The notes beneath the pieces are model-generated. The model was not told where the DNA came from and did not search any database. It saw nothing but the letters and a program-made list of their open reading frames with translations. The translations under genes were made by a program, and so were the position numbers. A stretch of DNA of 35,204 bases. Source: Candidatus Agathobaculum merdipullorum (lineage in GTDB: Bacteria; Bacillota; Clostridia; Oscillospirales; Butyricicoccaceae). Shown here one piece after another: positions 9,807-17,466 of this stretch (positions within the stretch are counted from its first letter, which is position 1; each line of letters opens with the position of its first letter). The stretch is taken from NCBI GenBank assembly GCA_019115185.1, contig DXDZ01000007.1, positions 1-35,204 of the forward strand, in the 5' to 3' direction.

Positions 9807-10667
9807 ATGTTAGTGACATTAAAGGAAATTTTGAAGGATGCAGAGCAAAAGCAGGTCGCCATCGGTTCATTCAATACCCCGAATTTGGAAAGCATTATGG
9901 CGGTCATAGGCGCTGCGGAGGAATTGGATGTGCCGGTTATTCTGATGCATGCACAGGTGCATGAGGAAATCATGCCCCTGGATGTGATTGGGCCGGTGAT
10001 GCTGGAAAAAGCGGAGAAGGCGCGGGTTCCGGTATGCGTGCATCTGGACCACGGTGAGAGCATCGAGTATATCGCGCGCGCATTCCGTCTGGGCTTTACA
10101 TCGGCAATGTATGATGGTTCGCTGCTCCCGTTTGATGAAAATGTGGCCAATACTTGCAAGGTCGTGAAAATGGCAAAGGAATATCACGCTTCCGTAGAAG
10201 CGGAGATCGGCACGCTGGGCAAACGCGAAGGCGGCGGGCCGGACAGCGAGGATTCGGTGCAGATTTACACCGATCCAGAGGATGCACAACGGTTTGTGGA
10301 AGCAACCGGCATTGATGCACTGGCCTGTTCGTTTGGCACTGCGCATGGCCTGTACTTAAAGAAACCCCAGCTGGACATGAGCGTTTTGGATGGGGTACGG
10401 CAGAGAGTACCGCTTCCGCTGGTTATGCACGGCGGATCAGGCGTCAGCGAAGAGGACTATCGGGCCGTGATCGCAAGAGGCGTGTGCAAGATCAACTACT
10501 ACACCTATATGGCAAAGGCCGGCGGCCAAGCGGTCAGAGAAAAGATCCTGCAATCGGATGGACAGCCTGTTTTTTTCCATGACATCGTAAATTGGGGAAT
10601 CGATGGCATGAAACAGGATGTGAAGCACGCACTGCGAGTGTTCAATATGCAGGAAAAAGAGCGATAG
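9807..10667 (+). CDS. Class II ketose-(bis)phosphate aldolase (FbaA/GatY/KbaY family)
   Basis: This 286-residue zinc aldolase has the family's key residues: Asp81 and His82 in HLDHG (catalytic Asp and Zn ligand), Glu133 in VEAEIG, His180 in GTAHG and His208 in MHGGSG. The phosphate and metal loops (AMYDGSLLPF, MHGGSGV) are intact. The frame is open further upstream, but ATG 9807 has CAGGAG in front and lies just after the previous stop. It cleaves a ketose 1-phosphate or 1,6-bisphosphate to DHAP plus an aldehyde. Because an FGGY kinase, not a phosphofructokinase, follows, a ketose 1-phosphate substrate is possible, but fructose or tagatose bisphosphate cannot be excluded. Confidence 0.88.
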   Translation: MLVTLKEILKDAEQKQVAIGSFNTPNLESIMAVIGAAEELDVPVILMHAQVHEEIMPLDVIGPVMLEKAEKARVPVCVHLDHGESIEYIARAFRLGFTSAMYDGSLLPFDENVANTCKVVKMAKEYHASVEAEIGTLGKREGGGPDSEDSVQIYTDPEDAQRFVEATGIDALACSFGTAHGLYLKKPQLDMSVLDGVRQRVPLPLVMHGGSGVSEEDYRAVIARGVCKINYYTYMAKAGGQAVREKILQSDGQPVFFHDIVNWGIDGMKQDVKHALRVFNMQEKER

Positions 10668-10677
10668 GGGTGAGAAT

Positions 10678-12162
10678 ATGATAGCTGGCATTGACGTTGG
10701 AACCACAGGCTGCAAATGCACGGTTTGTGATGTAGATGGCACAATTCTTGCAGAATGCTACGACGAGTACTTTACGGACGTTCAGGGCTCGTATGGTTCG
10801 CTTCAACCGGAAGTGGTCTGGCATAGCGTCAAAAAAGTTCTTGCTTCTGCGGCTAAAGGCCTTCCATTGCAGGCAATTGGCATCACTTCCTTTGGGGAGG
10901 CGCCGGTGCTGCTGGATGAAGACGACCGGCCGGTGATGCCGTCGATTTTGTATACGGATACAAGAGGTCAGGCGGAATGCGAGGAGCTGGTCGAGAAGAT
11001 CGGAGCGAACCGCATCGCGCAGCTGACAGGCACTGCGCCGCACTCCATGTATTCCATCTGCAAGCTGATGTGGGTGTTTCGCAACCAGCCGGAACTGAGT
11101 AAGAAAGTGTCAAAGATATTCCTCTTTGCCGACTATATTGTATATATGCTCAGCGGAGTGGCACAAATGGATTATTCGCTGGCAGCGCGCACCATGGCGT
11201 TTGACGTTTACAAGCGGGATTGGTGCGACGAGATTTTGGAGCAGGCAGGCATTGAAAAAAGCAAATTCCCGCCCACAGTGCCTAGCGGCACCAAGGCGGG
11301 AGTGATTCGGAAGTCCGTAGCGGAGGAGTTGGGCCTGTCGCCGGAGGTCATGGTGGTGACGGGATGTCACGATCAGGTTGCGGCCAGCTTGGGTACGGGC
11401 ATCATGAAAGACGGCATGGCGGTGGATGGCACCGGAACGGTGGAATGCATTACGTCCATGTTCAGCAGAAAACCGGATACTGCGAAGCTGCAAAAAAGCA
11501 ACTATGCCGTTGTTCCCTATGTTCTGCCGGACAGCTATGTATGCTACGCTTTTTCGTTCACGGGCGGCGCGCTGCTCAAATGGTACCGGGATCAGTTCGG
11601 CCTGCTGGAAACCATTGTCGCTAAGCAGTGCGGCATGAATTTCTATGAACACATGAATCAAAAACTTGGCGATGTGCCGTCCGGTTTGCTCGTGCTGCCG
11701 TACTTTGCGGGCGCGGCGACACCGTATATGGATATTGATGCCAAGGGTGCGATTTTGGGATTGTCTCTGGACACAACCGCAGAGGAAATCTATCGCGCCT
11801 TGATGGAGGGCGTGACCTACGAAATGCTGCTGAATCTGGAGCGGCTGCAGGAGGCCGGCGTTTATATCAATGAACTGCGTGCAACCGGCGGCGGCGCCAC
11901 TTCGGAAGTATGGCTGCAAATGAAAGCAGACATTCTCAACTGCAAAATCATCACGCTAGGCAACGCACAATCAGGCACGCTGGGATGCATCATGCTGGCG
12001 GGCGTCGCCTGCGGTCTGTATGAGAATATACAGCAGGCGCAGAAGAAACTGGTCAAATTGGGCAAAGAATATTACCCGCGATCCGAACAGCATGAAATTT
12101 ATATGCATTATTACAATGTATATAAGAAGATTTACGCTGCAGCCAAAAGCATCGGTATTTAA
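10678..12162 (+). CDS. FGGY-family carbohydrate kinase (xylulokinase-like)
   Basis: This 494-residue protein has two actin-like domains. The N-terminal phosphate loop is AGIDVGTTGCK, the catalytic Asp is in TGCHDQVAASLGTG (about residue 229), and ATP-binding segments include AVDGTGTVE, LPYFAGAATPYMD and RATGGGATSEVWLQ. FGGY kinases phosphorylate ketoses and polyols such as xylulose, fuculose, rhamnulose, ribulose or glycerol; the exact substrate cannot be read here. GGGGTGAG precedes the ATG. It is the last gene of the operon and its stop overlaps the stop of the convergent regulator by 3 bases, with no terminator between. Confidence 0.9.
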   Translation: MIAGIDVGTTGCKCTVCDVDGTILAECYDEYFTDVQGSYGSLQPEVVWHSVKKVLASAAKGLPLQAIGITSFGEAPVLLDEDDRPVMPSILYTDTRGQAECEELVEKIGANRIAQLTGTAPHSMYSICKLMWVFRNQPELSKKVSKIFLFADYIVYMLSGVAQMDYSLAARTMAFDVYKRDWCDEILEQAGIEKSKFPPTVPSGTKAGVIRKSVAEELGLSPEVMVVTGCHDQVAASLGTGIMKDGMAVDGTGTVECITSMFSRKPDTAKLQKSNYAVVPYVLPDSYVCYAFSFTGGALLKWYRDQFGLLETIVAKQCGMNFYEHMNQKLGDVPSGLLVLPYFAGAATPYMDIDAKGAILGLSLDTTAEEIYRALMEGVTYEMLLNLERLQEAGVYINELRATGGGATSEVWLQMKADILNCKIITLGNAQSGTLGCIMLAGVACGLYENIQQAQKKLVKLGKEYYPRSEQHEIYMHYYNVYKKIYAAAKSIGI

Positions 12163-13010
12163 GATTCAGCGTTTGTGCTGCAGGATGCCCGGTATAAGCT
12201 GGGGGTCACGCCGGTGGCTTGCTTGAAATACTTGGTGAAGTAATTGTAATCATAAATACCGATACGGGTTGCAATTTCGCTGATATTCAAATCAGAATCA
12301 CGCAATAGCTTTTGAGCGGCCTGAATGCGCAGCTTTTTGATCTGCTTGCCGATGCTGCATCCGTAAAGCTGTTCGGAAATGCGGTACAGTCTGGAATGAC
12401 TGATATGGAAAGTCTGACAAATGGTATCGGCGGTCAGCACCTTATCCAGATTGCATGTGATGAATTGATTGATCCGAAAGGGAAGATCGTTGGAATCCTG
12501 CCGAATCAGTTCTGAAAGATGGATATAAGCAGTACAGGCTTCGATAATATTCGCAGAGGCCTGCAATGTTTCGAGCGAGACGTATGTTTTTTCAAAAAAA
12601 GCGCTATTCAAGGCCTGCATATCGCTGACATAGTCTTTGCAGCGTTCGTAGATAAACGGCCAAATGGTTTCTTTGTCCGGATAGTTGCAGATCTGACCAA
12701 ACATCAGATATGCGATGATCGTGTTGTTATAATAGATCGGCGAGACAACCTCGGATAAGCCGGCATGGCAGGTGTACAAATACAATTCGTTGGTGTGTTG
12801 GCAGACTTGGCAGGCAGCTGCATCACAGGCATAGCATTTTTGCAAAGCCTTTTCGTTCGAACGAATGTAGGAACAGAACTTGCAATGCTCGCTCGGATAC
12901 CCCAAGATCTCCTGGAAGGATCGATCAAAGATGACGATGCGCAGACCGGTCAAGTGATGAAAACTTTGCAGCAGCTTTTTCAGTTTTTCAATATCTAATA
13001 AATTGGCCAT
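12159..13010 (-). CDS. AraC-family regulator with N-terminal PocR sensory domain
   Basis: 283 residues. The N-terminal part (about 1-165) matches PocR-type sensory domains, with a Cys-rich stretch (Cys43, 46, 59, 62, 67, 70, 81) and the VSPIYYNNTIIAYLMFGQIC segment. The C-terminal 100 residues are an AraC helix-turn-helix pair (FHISHSRLYRISEQLYGCS; ISEIATRIGIYDYNYFTKYF). PocR of Salmonella senses 1,2-propanediol, but the domain is widespread and the ligand here is unknown. TCAGGAG lies before the ATG. It converges on the sugar operon, which it most likely activates; the phased repeats upstream of 1101 are candidate sites. Confidence 0.88.
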   Translation of the reverse strand: MANLLDIEKLKKLLQSFHHLTGLRIVIFDRSFQEILGYPSEHCKFCSYIRSNEKALQKCYACDAAACQVCQHTNELYLYTCHAGLSEVVSPIYYNNTIIAYLMFGQICNYPDKETIWPFIYERCKDYVSDMQALNSAFFEKTYVSLETLQASANIIEACTAYIHLSELIRQDSNDLPFRINQFITCNLDKVLTADTICQTFHISHSRLYRISEQLYGCSIGKQIKKLRIQAAQKLLRDSDLNISEIATRIGIYDYNYFTKYFKQATGVTPSLYRASCSTNAES

Positions 13011-13047
13011 AAATGATCTCCTGAGATAATGGGGAAAGATTTACACC

Positions 13048-13077
13048 ATTATATCACAAGAAAAATGCGAAAAGCAA
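13048..13077 (-). promoter_or_regulatory. Promoter of the PocR-AraC regulator gene
   Basis: On the minus strand, -35 TTGCTT (13072-13077) and -10 TATAAT (13048-13053) are separated by 18 bp, about 38 bases before the start codon. Confidence 0.55.
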
Positions 13078-13150
13078 TCAATATGCGTGCATAGCACCGC
13101 TGGTTAATAAAGGAAGAAGCGATTAGGACAACTGAATCTTCTTTTGCATT

Positions 13151-13192
13151 AACCTCCGGCATGGTGTTCTGATGGACACCGTGCCGGAGGTT
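13151..13192. other. Strong hairpin in the regulator/TraX intergenic region
   Basis: Arms 13151-13167 and 13176-13192 form a 17-bp stem (one G-U pair in RNA) with an 8-nt loop. It is followed on the + strand by only TTG and sits between two divergent promoters, so no gene obviously needs it as a terminator. The rest of 13011-13316 holds the two promoters and nothing else that I can see. Confidence 0.7.
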
Positions 13193-13232
13193 TTGCCATG
13201 TGGGGCGGCTGAGAAGCGGCATGCATACCGCG

Positions 13233-13261
13233 TTGTATTTGCCGCAGATTGGTGCTATACT
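13233..13261 (+). promoter_or_regulatory. Promoter of the TraX-family gene
   Basis: TTGTAT (13233-13238) and TATACT (13256-13261) have 17-bp spacing, about 55 bases before the ATG. Confidence 0.5.
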
Positions 13262-13316
13262 GATGCTGAACCGACTAAAGGATTGATAGGGAAAACAATA
13301 ACCGGAAGGGAACGGC

Positions 13317-14042
13317 ATGAATCAGAAACCGACAACGGGATTATCACAAAATCAGATCAAACTGATCGCTGCTGCCGCGATGGTGATAGACCATGTGGGC
13401 GTGGAGTTATTCCCGCAGCTCACGATCCTGCGGATCATCGGTCGGCTTGCGTTCCCGGTGTTTTCCTATTGCATTTGTGAAGGCAGCCGCCTCACACATC
13501 ATCCATGGAAGTATTTTTTCCGCCTGTTCGGGATGGGACTGCTGTGCGTAATAGGCTACTATGTGTATACCGGCATGTTCTATGGCAACATACTGATTAC
13601 CTTTTCGCTTTCGCTATGTGTACTGTATGCGTTTCAGCACTTGCAAACCTGTTGGTCGCAAGACAAAATTACGGCTCGATTTGCCGGTGTAGGTATCATG
13701 CTGGGCTGTATGGCCGGCATTTGGCTGATCTGCCGCTGGATCACCATTGATTATGGCTTTTTCGGTGTCATATTGCCGCTGTTTGCGGAGCTGTCTGCGT
13801 GCATCTGGCAAAGATATGCCGGTGCAGACGGCAAACAGGAGCCGGCGCGTGTGCTTGGTTTTTCGGTCGGATTGCTGGTGCTTTCGCTGCAAATGGGCGG
13901 TATCCAGATATACAGTCTACTGATTTTGCCCTTGCTGTTTGCCTATAACGGGACAAGAGGGGAGAGAAACCTCAAACAGTTCTTTTATTGGTTTTATCCG
14001 GTGCATTTACTGCTCATTGGATTGGTGAGCATGTGGATTTGA
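13317..14042 (+). CDS. TraX-family multi-pass membrane protein
   Basis: This 241-residue membrane protein has the TraX family opening: IKLIAAAAMVIDHVGVELFP followed by ILRIIGRLAFPVFSYCICEG, then about six more hydrophobic segments. TraX of the F plasmid acetylates pilin, but chromosomal relatives in Firmicutes are mostly of unknown function and are thought to be membrane acyltransferases. GGAAGGGAA precedes the ATG. It stands alone with its own promoter and a terminator, and no conjugation genes are nearby, so there is no reason to infer a role in conjugation. Confidence 0.82.
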   Translation: MNQKPTTGLSQNQIKLIAAAAMVIDHVGVELFPQLTILRIIGRLAFPVFSYCICEGSRLTHHPWKYFFRLFGMGLLCVIGYYVYTGMFYGNILITFSLSLCVLYAFQHLQTCWSQDKITARFAGVGIMLGCMAGIWLICRWITIDYGFFGVILPLFAELSACIWQRYAGADGKQEPARVLGFSVGLLVLSLQMGGIQIYSLLILPLLFAYNGTRGERNLKQFFYWFYPVHLLLIGLVSMWI

Positions 14043-14044
14043 AG

Positions 14045-14071
14045 GCCTCTGCGCATGCAGAGGCTCTTTTT
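14045..14071 (+). terminator. Intrinsic terminator after the TraX-family gene
   Basis: An 8-bp GC-rich stem (14045-14052 with 14057-14064) with a GCAT loop is followed by TCTTTTT, directly after the stop codon. Confidence 0.88.
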
Positions 14072-14092
14072 GAAGGAAATATCGGTTTGCAC

Positions 14093-14120
14093 TTGACTTT
14101 CTCGATATTCGAGATATAAT
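14093..14120 (+). promoter_or_regulatory. Promoter of the padR-DUF2812 pair
   Basis: TTGACT (14093-14098) and a perfect TATAAT (14115-14120) are spaced by 16 bp. The spacer contains one copy of the CTCGA-TAT-TCGAG palindrome. Confidence 0.8.
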
Positions 14121-14146
14121 GAAGGCACAGAAACTCGATATTCGAG
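14101..14146 (+). promoter_or_regulatory. Two copies of a 13-bp operator, probably for PadR autoregulation
   Basis: The interrupted palindrome CTCGA-TAT-TCGAG occurs at 14101-14113, between -35 and -10, and at 14134-14146, between the expected transcription start and the ribosome site. The centres are 33 bp apart, about three helical turns. This fits a dimeric repressor that blocks polymerase at two points. Confidence 0.7.
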
Positions 14147-14162
14147 ATTGGGGTGAGGAGCT

Positions 14163-14486
14163 ATGCCGCGAGCTAAATTTCAGACACTGACCGAGCAGAT
14201 GTTTTATGTGCTGCTGTGCCTGCGGGAAGAGTGCTACGGCATTAATATTTTCGATAAGGTGTCGGCCATGACGCAGGGGCGTGTCACGGTCGGCTCGGGC
14301 ACAATGTACAACCTGCTCGAGCAGTTTTTGGACGCAGAGATGATCCGCGAGGTAAATGTGGACGGTCGCCGCCGTAGCTATCTGCTGACCGACAAGGGGC
14401 GGGAGCGGCTCGACCGGGAGTATCAGCGGCTGCGCGCGCAGGCTGCGGATTACGAACGCATTTTCGGAAAGGAGGAGCCGCGATGA
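14163..14486 (+). CDS. PadR-family transcriptional regulator
   Basis: This 107-residue winged-helix protein has the PadR signature: FYVLLCLREECYGINIFDKV, then GRVTVGSGTMYNLLEQFLDA and the wing DGRRRSYLLTDKGRERLDRE. The short form, with a single C-terminal helix for dimerisation, is the usual partner of DUF2812 genes in Clostridia. GGGTGAGGAG precedes the ATG. It overlaps the next gene by four bases (ATGA). Promoter-overlapping palindromes suggest that it represses its own operon; the inducing signal is unknown. Confidence 0.92.
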   Translation: MPRAKFQTLTEQMFYVLLCLREECYGINIFDKVSAMTQGRVTVGSGTMYNLLEQFLDAEMIREVNVDGRRRSYLLTDKGRERLDREYQRLRAQAADYERIFGKEEPR

Positions 14487-15847
14487 GAAAAACCAAACGC
14501 AGAATGGAAACGCTGTCCTTTTATGATCGCACGGGCGTTGAGCGGCATCTGGAGCAGATGGCCGAAAAGGGCTGGATGATCGACCGTATATCCAACCTTG
14601 GCTGGGTGTACCGACGCATTGAGCCGCAAAAACTGCAATTTTCCGTCACCTATTATCCCAAAGCGTCCGACTTTGACCCGGGGCCGAGTGAGGACCAGCA
14701 GGTGTACCATGCTTTCAGCGCGCACGCGGGCTGGAAATATGTGTGCAGCTGGGCGCAGATGCAGATTTTCTGCACCAATCAGCCCGATCCTGTGCCGATC
14801 GAGACCGATCCGGAACTGGAACTCCAAACCATCCATGCCGCCATGGTCAAGGGCTTTCTGGTGCCGTATGGTATTTTGCTGGTGATCGCGTTGGTGTGGA
14901 GCGCAATGCTGGTACACGATGTGTTGTATGACCCGATCGGGCTGTTTTCCAGCACGACCAACCTGTTTCTGATGGTCGTGTGGCCACTGCTCGCGTTGCT
15001 GTTTATCGTCGAAATTGTCGCCTACCTGCGCTGGCGCAGCCGTGCCAAAAAGGCGGCTGCGTGCGGCGAATTTATTGATACGCCCAACACACGTCGGTTT
15101 CAGCGTATTGTGTATTGCGTGTGCATGCTGGCATTTGCAGTGGAAATGCTCTATAATGTGACCGCCGGTTCGTCGATGCTGCGCGTGACCAGTATTGCCA
15201 TGGTGCTGTATGTGTTTGTGCTGATGGTTGTAGTGCAGGGAGTAAAACAACTGCTCAAGCGCAAAAAGGTTTCGCGCAAGGTCAACCGAGCGGTTACGCT
15301 GACAGTGGATGTGGTGCTCGCGTTTGGCATGATGGCCGCCATCGTTTTTGGCACGCTACGCGCAACCCAAAACGGTTGGCTGGACAGGAACACCTCTGCC
15401 GATGAACCGCCGTTGATGCTCGAGGACCTGTGGGGGGATGCGCTGCCAGATGCCGATTACATTGTGTCTTGGATGGATGATGTATCTCCGCTGGTCGGTG
15501 TGTACAACGCATGTCAGTGGGCATCCCCAATCAACGGGGTGGAGATTCCGTCGCTCGACTACATGATCGTCGAGGTAAAACTGCCCGCGCTGTACGGCCT
15601 ATGCCGTGCGCAGCGGTTGGCCGCGCAGAACGACGACAGCGAGGTGGAAGCCTTGCAGCACACCTGCACACCGTGCGATGCCGCGCCGTGGGGCGCGAAG
15701 GAAGCGTGGCAGCTGGGCTGGCATGACACCGGGCAGAGCGACCGCTATCTGCTGTGCTATGCGGACCGCATCGTGGAAATTTATTTTAACTGGACACCGA
15801 CCGACGCGCAGAAAGCGATTGTCGGTGAAAAACTGGGCAATCTGTGA
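14483..15847 (+). CDS. DUF2812 domain membrane protein
   Basis: 454 residues. The N-terminal 100 or so residues are a DUF2812 domain (FYDRTGVERHLEQMAEKGWM, then VTYYPKASDFDPGPSEDQQ). Five hydrophobic segments follow: two between about residues 130 and 190, two between 210 and 255, and one near 275. A C-terminal region of about 150 residues ends at GEKLGNL. The function is unknown. The start overlaps the padR stop, and pairing of DUF2812 membrane proteins with PadR repressors is common in Bacillota, where it is thought to be envelope-stress related. That role is not shown here. Confidence 0.85.
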   Translation: MRKTKRRMETLSFYDRTGVERHLEQMAEKGWMIDRISNLGWVYRRIEPQKLQFSVTYYPKASDFDPGPSEDQQVYHAFSAHAGWKYVCSWAQMQIFCTNQPDPVPIETDPELELQTIHAAMVKGFLVPYGILLVIALVWSAMLVHDVLYDPIGLFSSTTNLFLMVVWPLLALLFIVEIVAYLRWRSRAKKAAACGEFIDTPNTRRFQRIVYCVCMLAFAVEMLYNVTAGSSMLRVTSIAMVLYVFVLMVVVQGVKQLLKRKKVSRKVNRAVTLTVDVVLAFGMMAAIVFGTLRATQNGWLDRNTSADEPPLMLEDLWGDALPDADYIVSWMDDVSPLVGVYNACQWASPINGVEIPSLDYMIVEVKLPALYGLCRAQRLAAQNDDSEVEALQHTCTPCDAAPWGAKEAWQLGWHDTGQSDRYLLCYADRIVEIYFNWTPTDAQKAIVGEKLGNL

Positions 15848-15849
15848 TA

Positions 15850-15905
15850 AAAAAGCATGAAAAAGTCCCTCTGTCGTGTTTTGCGGCAGAGGGACGATGC
15901 TTTTT
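15850..15905. terminator. Bidirectional terminator between DUF2812 and metQ
   Basis: The inner 12-bp stem (15865-15876 with 15884-15895) is flanked by AAAAAGCAT and ATGCTTTTT. On the minus strand the inner stem is followed at once by TTTTTC, and on the + strand the outer arm supplies the T run. It therefore serves both convergent genes. Confidence 0.88.
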
Positions 15906-15916
15906 AGAGTGAAATT

Positions 15917-16753
15917 TTAGAAGGTAGCAACAACAGCGCCCTTGTAGGTGTCGTCAATGAACTGCTTGACGGTGTCGCTCTGGAGCGCTTTCTTGAGCGC
16001 CTGAATCTTGTCGCTGTTTTCGTCGCCGCTGCGGCAGGCAACCACGTTGACATAGACCTTGGCGTACTCCGGATTCTCGGTGATGAGCGAATCCTCCTTG
16101 GCGTTCAGGTCAGCCTGCAGCGCGTAGTTGCCATTGATAACTGCGAGGTCAACGTCCTCGAGCGAGCGCGGCAGCTGCTCAGCAGCGATTTCCTGAATGT
16201 CGAGGTTCTTCGGGTTCTCGACGATGTCCAGCTTGGTTGCGTCCGAAGTCGGGTCGATGCCGTCCTTGAGCTTAATCAGGCCAGCGTCCTGCAGCAGAAG
16301 CAGCGCGCGGGTTTCGTTCGAGCCATCGTTCGGAACCGCAACGGTCGCGCCGTCTGCCAGCGCATCAAGGGAAGCGGTCTTGCCCGGATAGATGCCGAAC
16401 GGCTCATAGTGCATCTCGATGGCGGACACCAGATCCGCACCGTTTTCCTTGTTGAAGTTGTTCAGATAGGGGATGTGCTGGAAGTAGTTTGCGTCCAGAT
16501 CGCCGTCCACCAGTGCGGTGTTGGGCTGTACATAGTCGGTGAACTCGACGACGTTGAGCGTCCAGCCCTCTTCGGCCAGTACATCCTTGGCGGCGTTCAG
16601 AATTTCAGCGTGCGGTGTGGGCGATGCACCGACCGTGATGGTCTTGTCGTCGGATGCGTTGGCATCGCTCGTCTGTGCGTCGTTGCCGCCGCAGGCTGCC
16701 AGCGCGGACAGGCACAGTGCGCCTGCAAGCAGGGCTGCAATTTTCTTCTTCAT
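15917..16753 (-). CDS. metQ: Methionine ABC transporter substrate-binding lipoprotein (NlpA family)
   Basis: This 278-residue lipoprotein has signal peptide MKKKIAALLAGALCLSALAAC with lipobox LAAC and Cys21. NlpA/MetQ features follow: VGASPTPHAEILNAAKDVLA, DYVQPNTALVDGDLDANYFQ, and the Arg-containing ligand pocket near PNDGSNETRALLLLQDAG. It delivers methionine (possibly also other Met derivatives) to MetNI. AAAAGGAGAG precedes the ATG. It is the last gene of metN-metI-metQ and is followed by a bidirectional terminator. The leader upstream of metN would control all three. Confidence 0.93.
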   Translation of the reverse strand: MKKKIAALLAGALCLSALAACGGNDAQTSDANASDDKTITVGASPTPHAEILNAAKDVLAEEGWTLNVVEFTDYVQPNTALVDGDLDANYFQHIPYLNNFNKENGADLVSAIEMHYEPFGIYPGKTASLDALADGATVAVPNDGSNETRALLLLQDAGLIKLKDGIDPTSDATKLDIVENPKNLDIQEIAAEQLPRSLEDVDLAVINGNYALQADLNAKEDSLITENPEYAKVYVNVVACRSGDENSDKIQALKKALQSDTVKQFIDDTYKGAVVATF

Positions 16754-16812
16754 TGGAATCTCTCCTTTTCTACAGGTGTTTTATCAAATTTTTTGATAAC
16801 AAAGTAAGGGGA

Positions 16813-17466
16813 TTAACGGTTGCGCTTGTCCAGATGGCGCGCAAGCCACATGCCGCAGACCTGAAAGATCTGCACGACGATCACGATGATGATAACGGCC
16901 ACCAGCATGATTTCGAAGTTATAGCGGTTGTAGCCGTAGTTGACGGCCACAGTGCCCAGACCGCCGCCGCCGATGAAGCCCGCCATTGCGGAGTAGCCGA
17001 GGATGGTCACGATCGAGATCGCGCCGCCCACCATCAGCGAGGGCTTGGCTTCGGGCACGAGCACTTTCCAGACGATCTGCCAAGGTGTTGCGCCCATGGA
17101 CTGCGCCGCTTCGATCACGCCGAACGGCACTTCCTTGATCGAGGACTCGACCATGCGCGCGACATATGGCGCGGCTGCGACCGTCAGCGGCACAATCATC
17201 GCGGTCGTGCCGATCGCCTTGCCTGCGATCGCGCGTGTCATCGGGGTAATCATGACCGCGAGGATGAGGAACGGGATCGAGCGCAGGATGTTGACAATCA
17301 CGCCGAGCACCGCGTTCAGCACGGGCATCGGGCGGATGCCGCCTTTATCGGTCACGACCAGCAGCAGGCCGAGCGGCAGGCCGATCAGATAGGAAACCAC
17401 GGTCGAAACGATGACCATATATAAGGTTTCCCATAGGCTCTGGGCCCAAAGTTCAGGTGAAAGCAT
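16813..17466 (-). CDS. metI: Methionine ABC transporter permease
   Basis: This 217-residue membrane protein has about five segments and the MetI-type EAA loop (FGVIEAAQSMGATPWQIVWK). The opening (WETLYMVIVSTVVSYLIGLP) and ending are typical. It starts inside the last codons of metN (14-base overlap) with GAGGAGGG placed 8 bases before the ATG, so translation is coupled. It forms the channel of MetNIQ. Confidence 0.94.
   Translation of the reverse strand: MLSPELWAQSLWETLYMVIVSTVVSYLIGLPLGLLLVVTDKGGIRPMPVLNAVLGVIVNILRSIPFLILAVMITPMTRAIAGKAIGTTAMIVPLTVAAAPYVARMVESSIKEVPFGVIEAAQSMGATPWQIVWKVLVPEAKPSLMVGGAISIVTILGYSAMAGFIGGGGLGTVAVNYGYNRYNFEIMLVAVIIIVIVVQIFQVCGMWLARHLDKRNR

Noticed and set aside
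13317-14042. Conjugative or integrated element suggested by a TraX-like protein
   Set aside because: No relaxase, type IV secretion, integrase or attachment repeats nearby; chromosomal TraX relatives are common.
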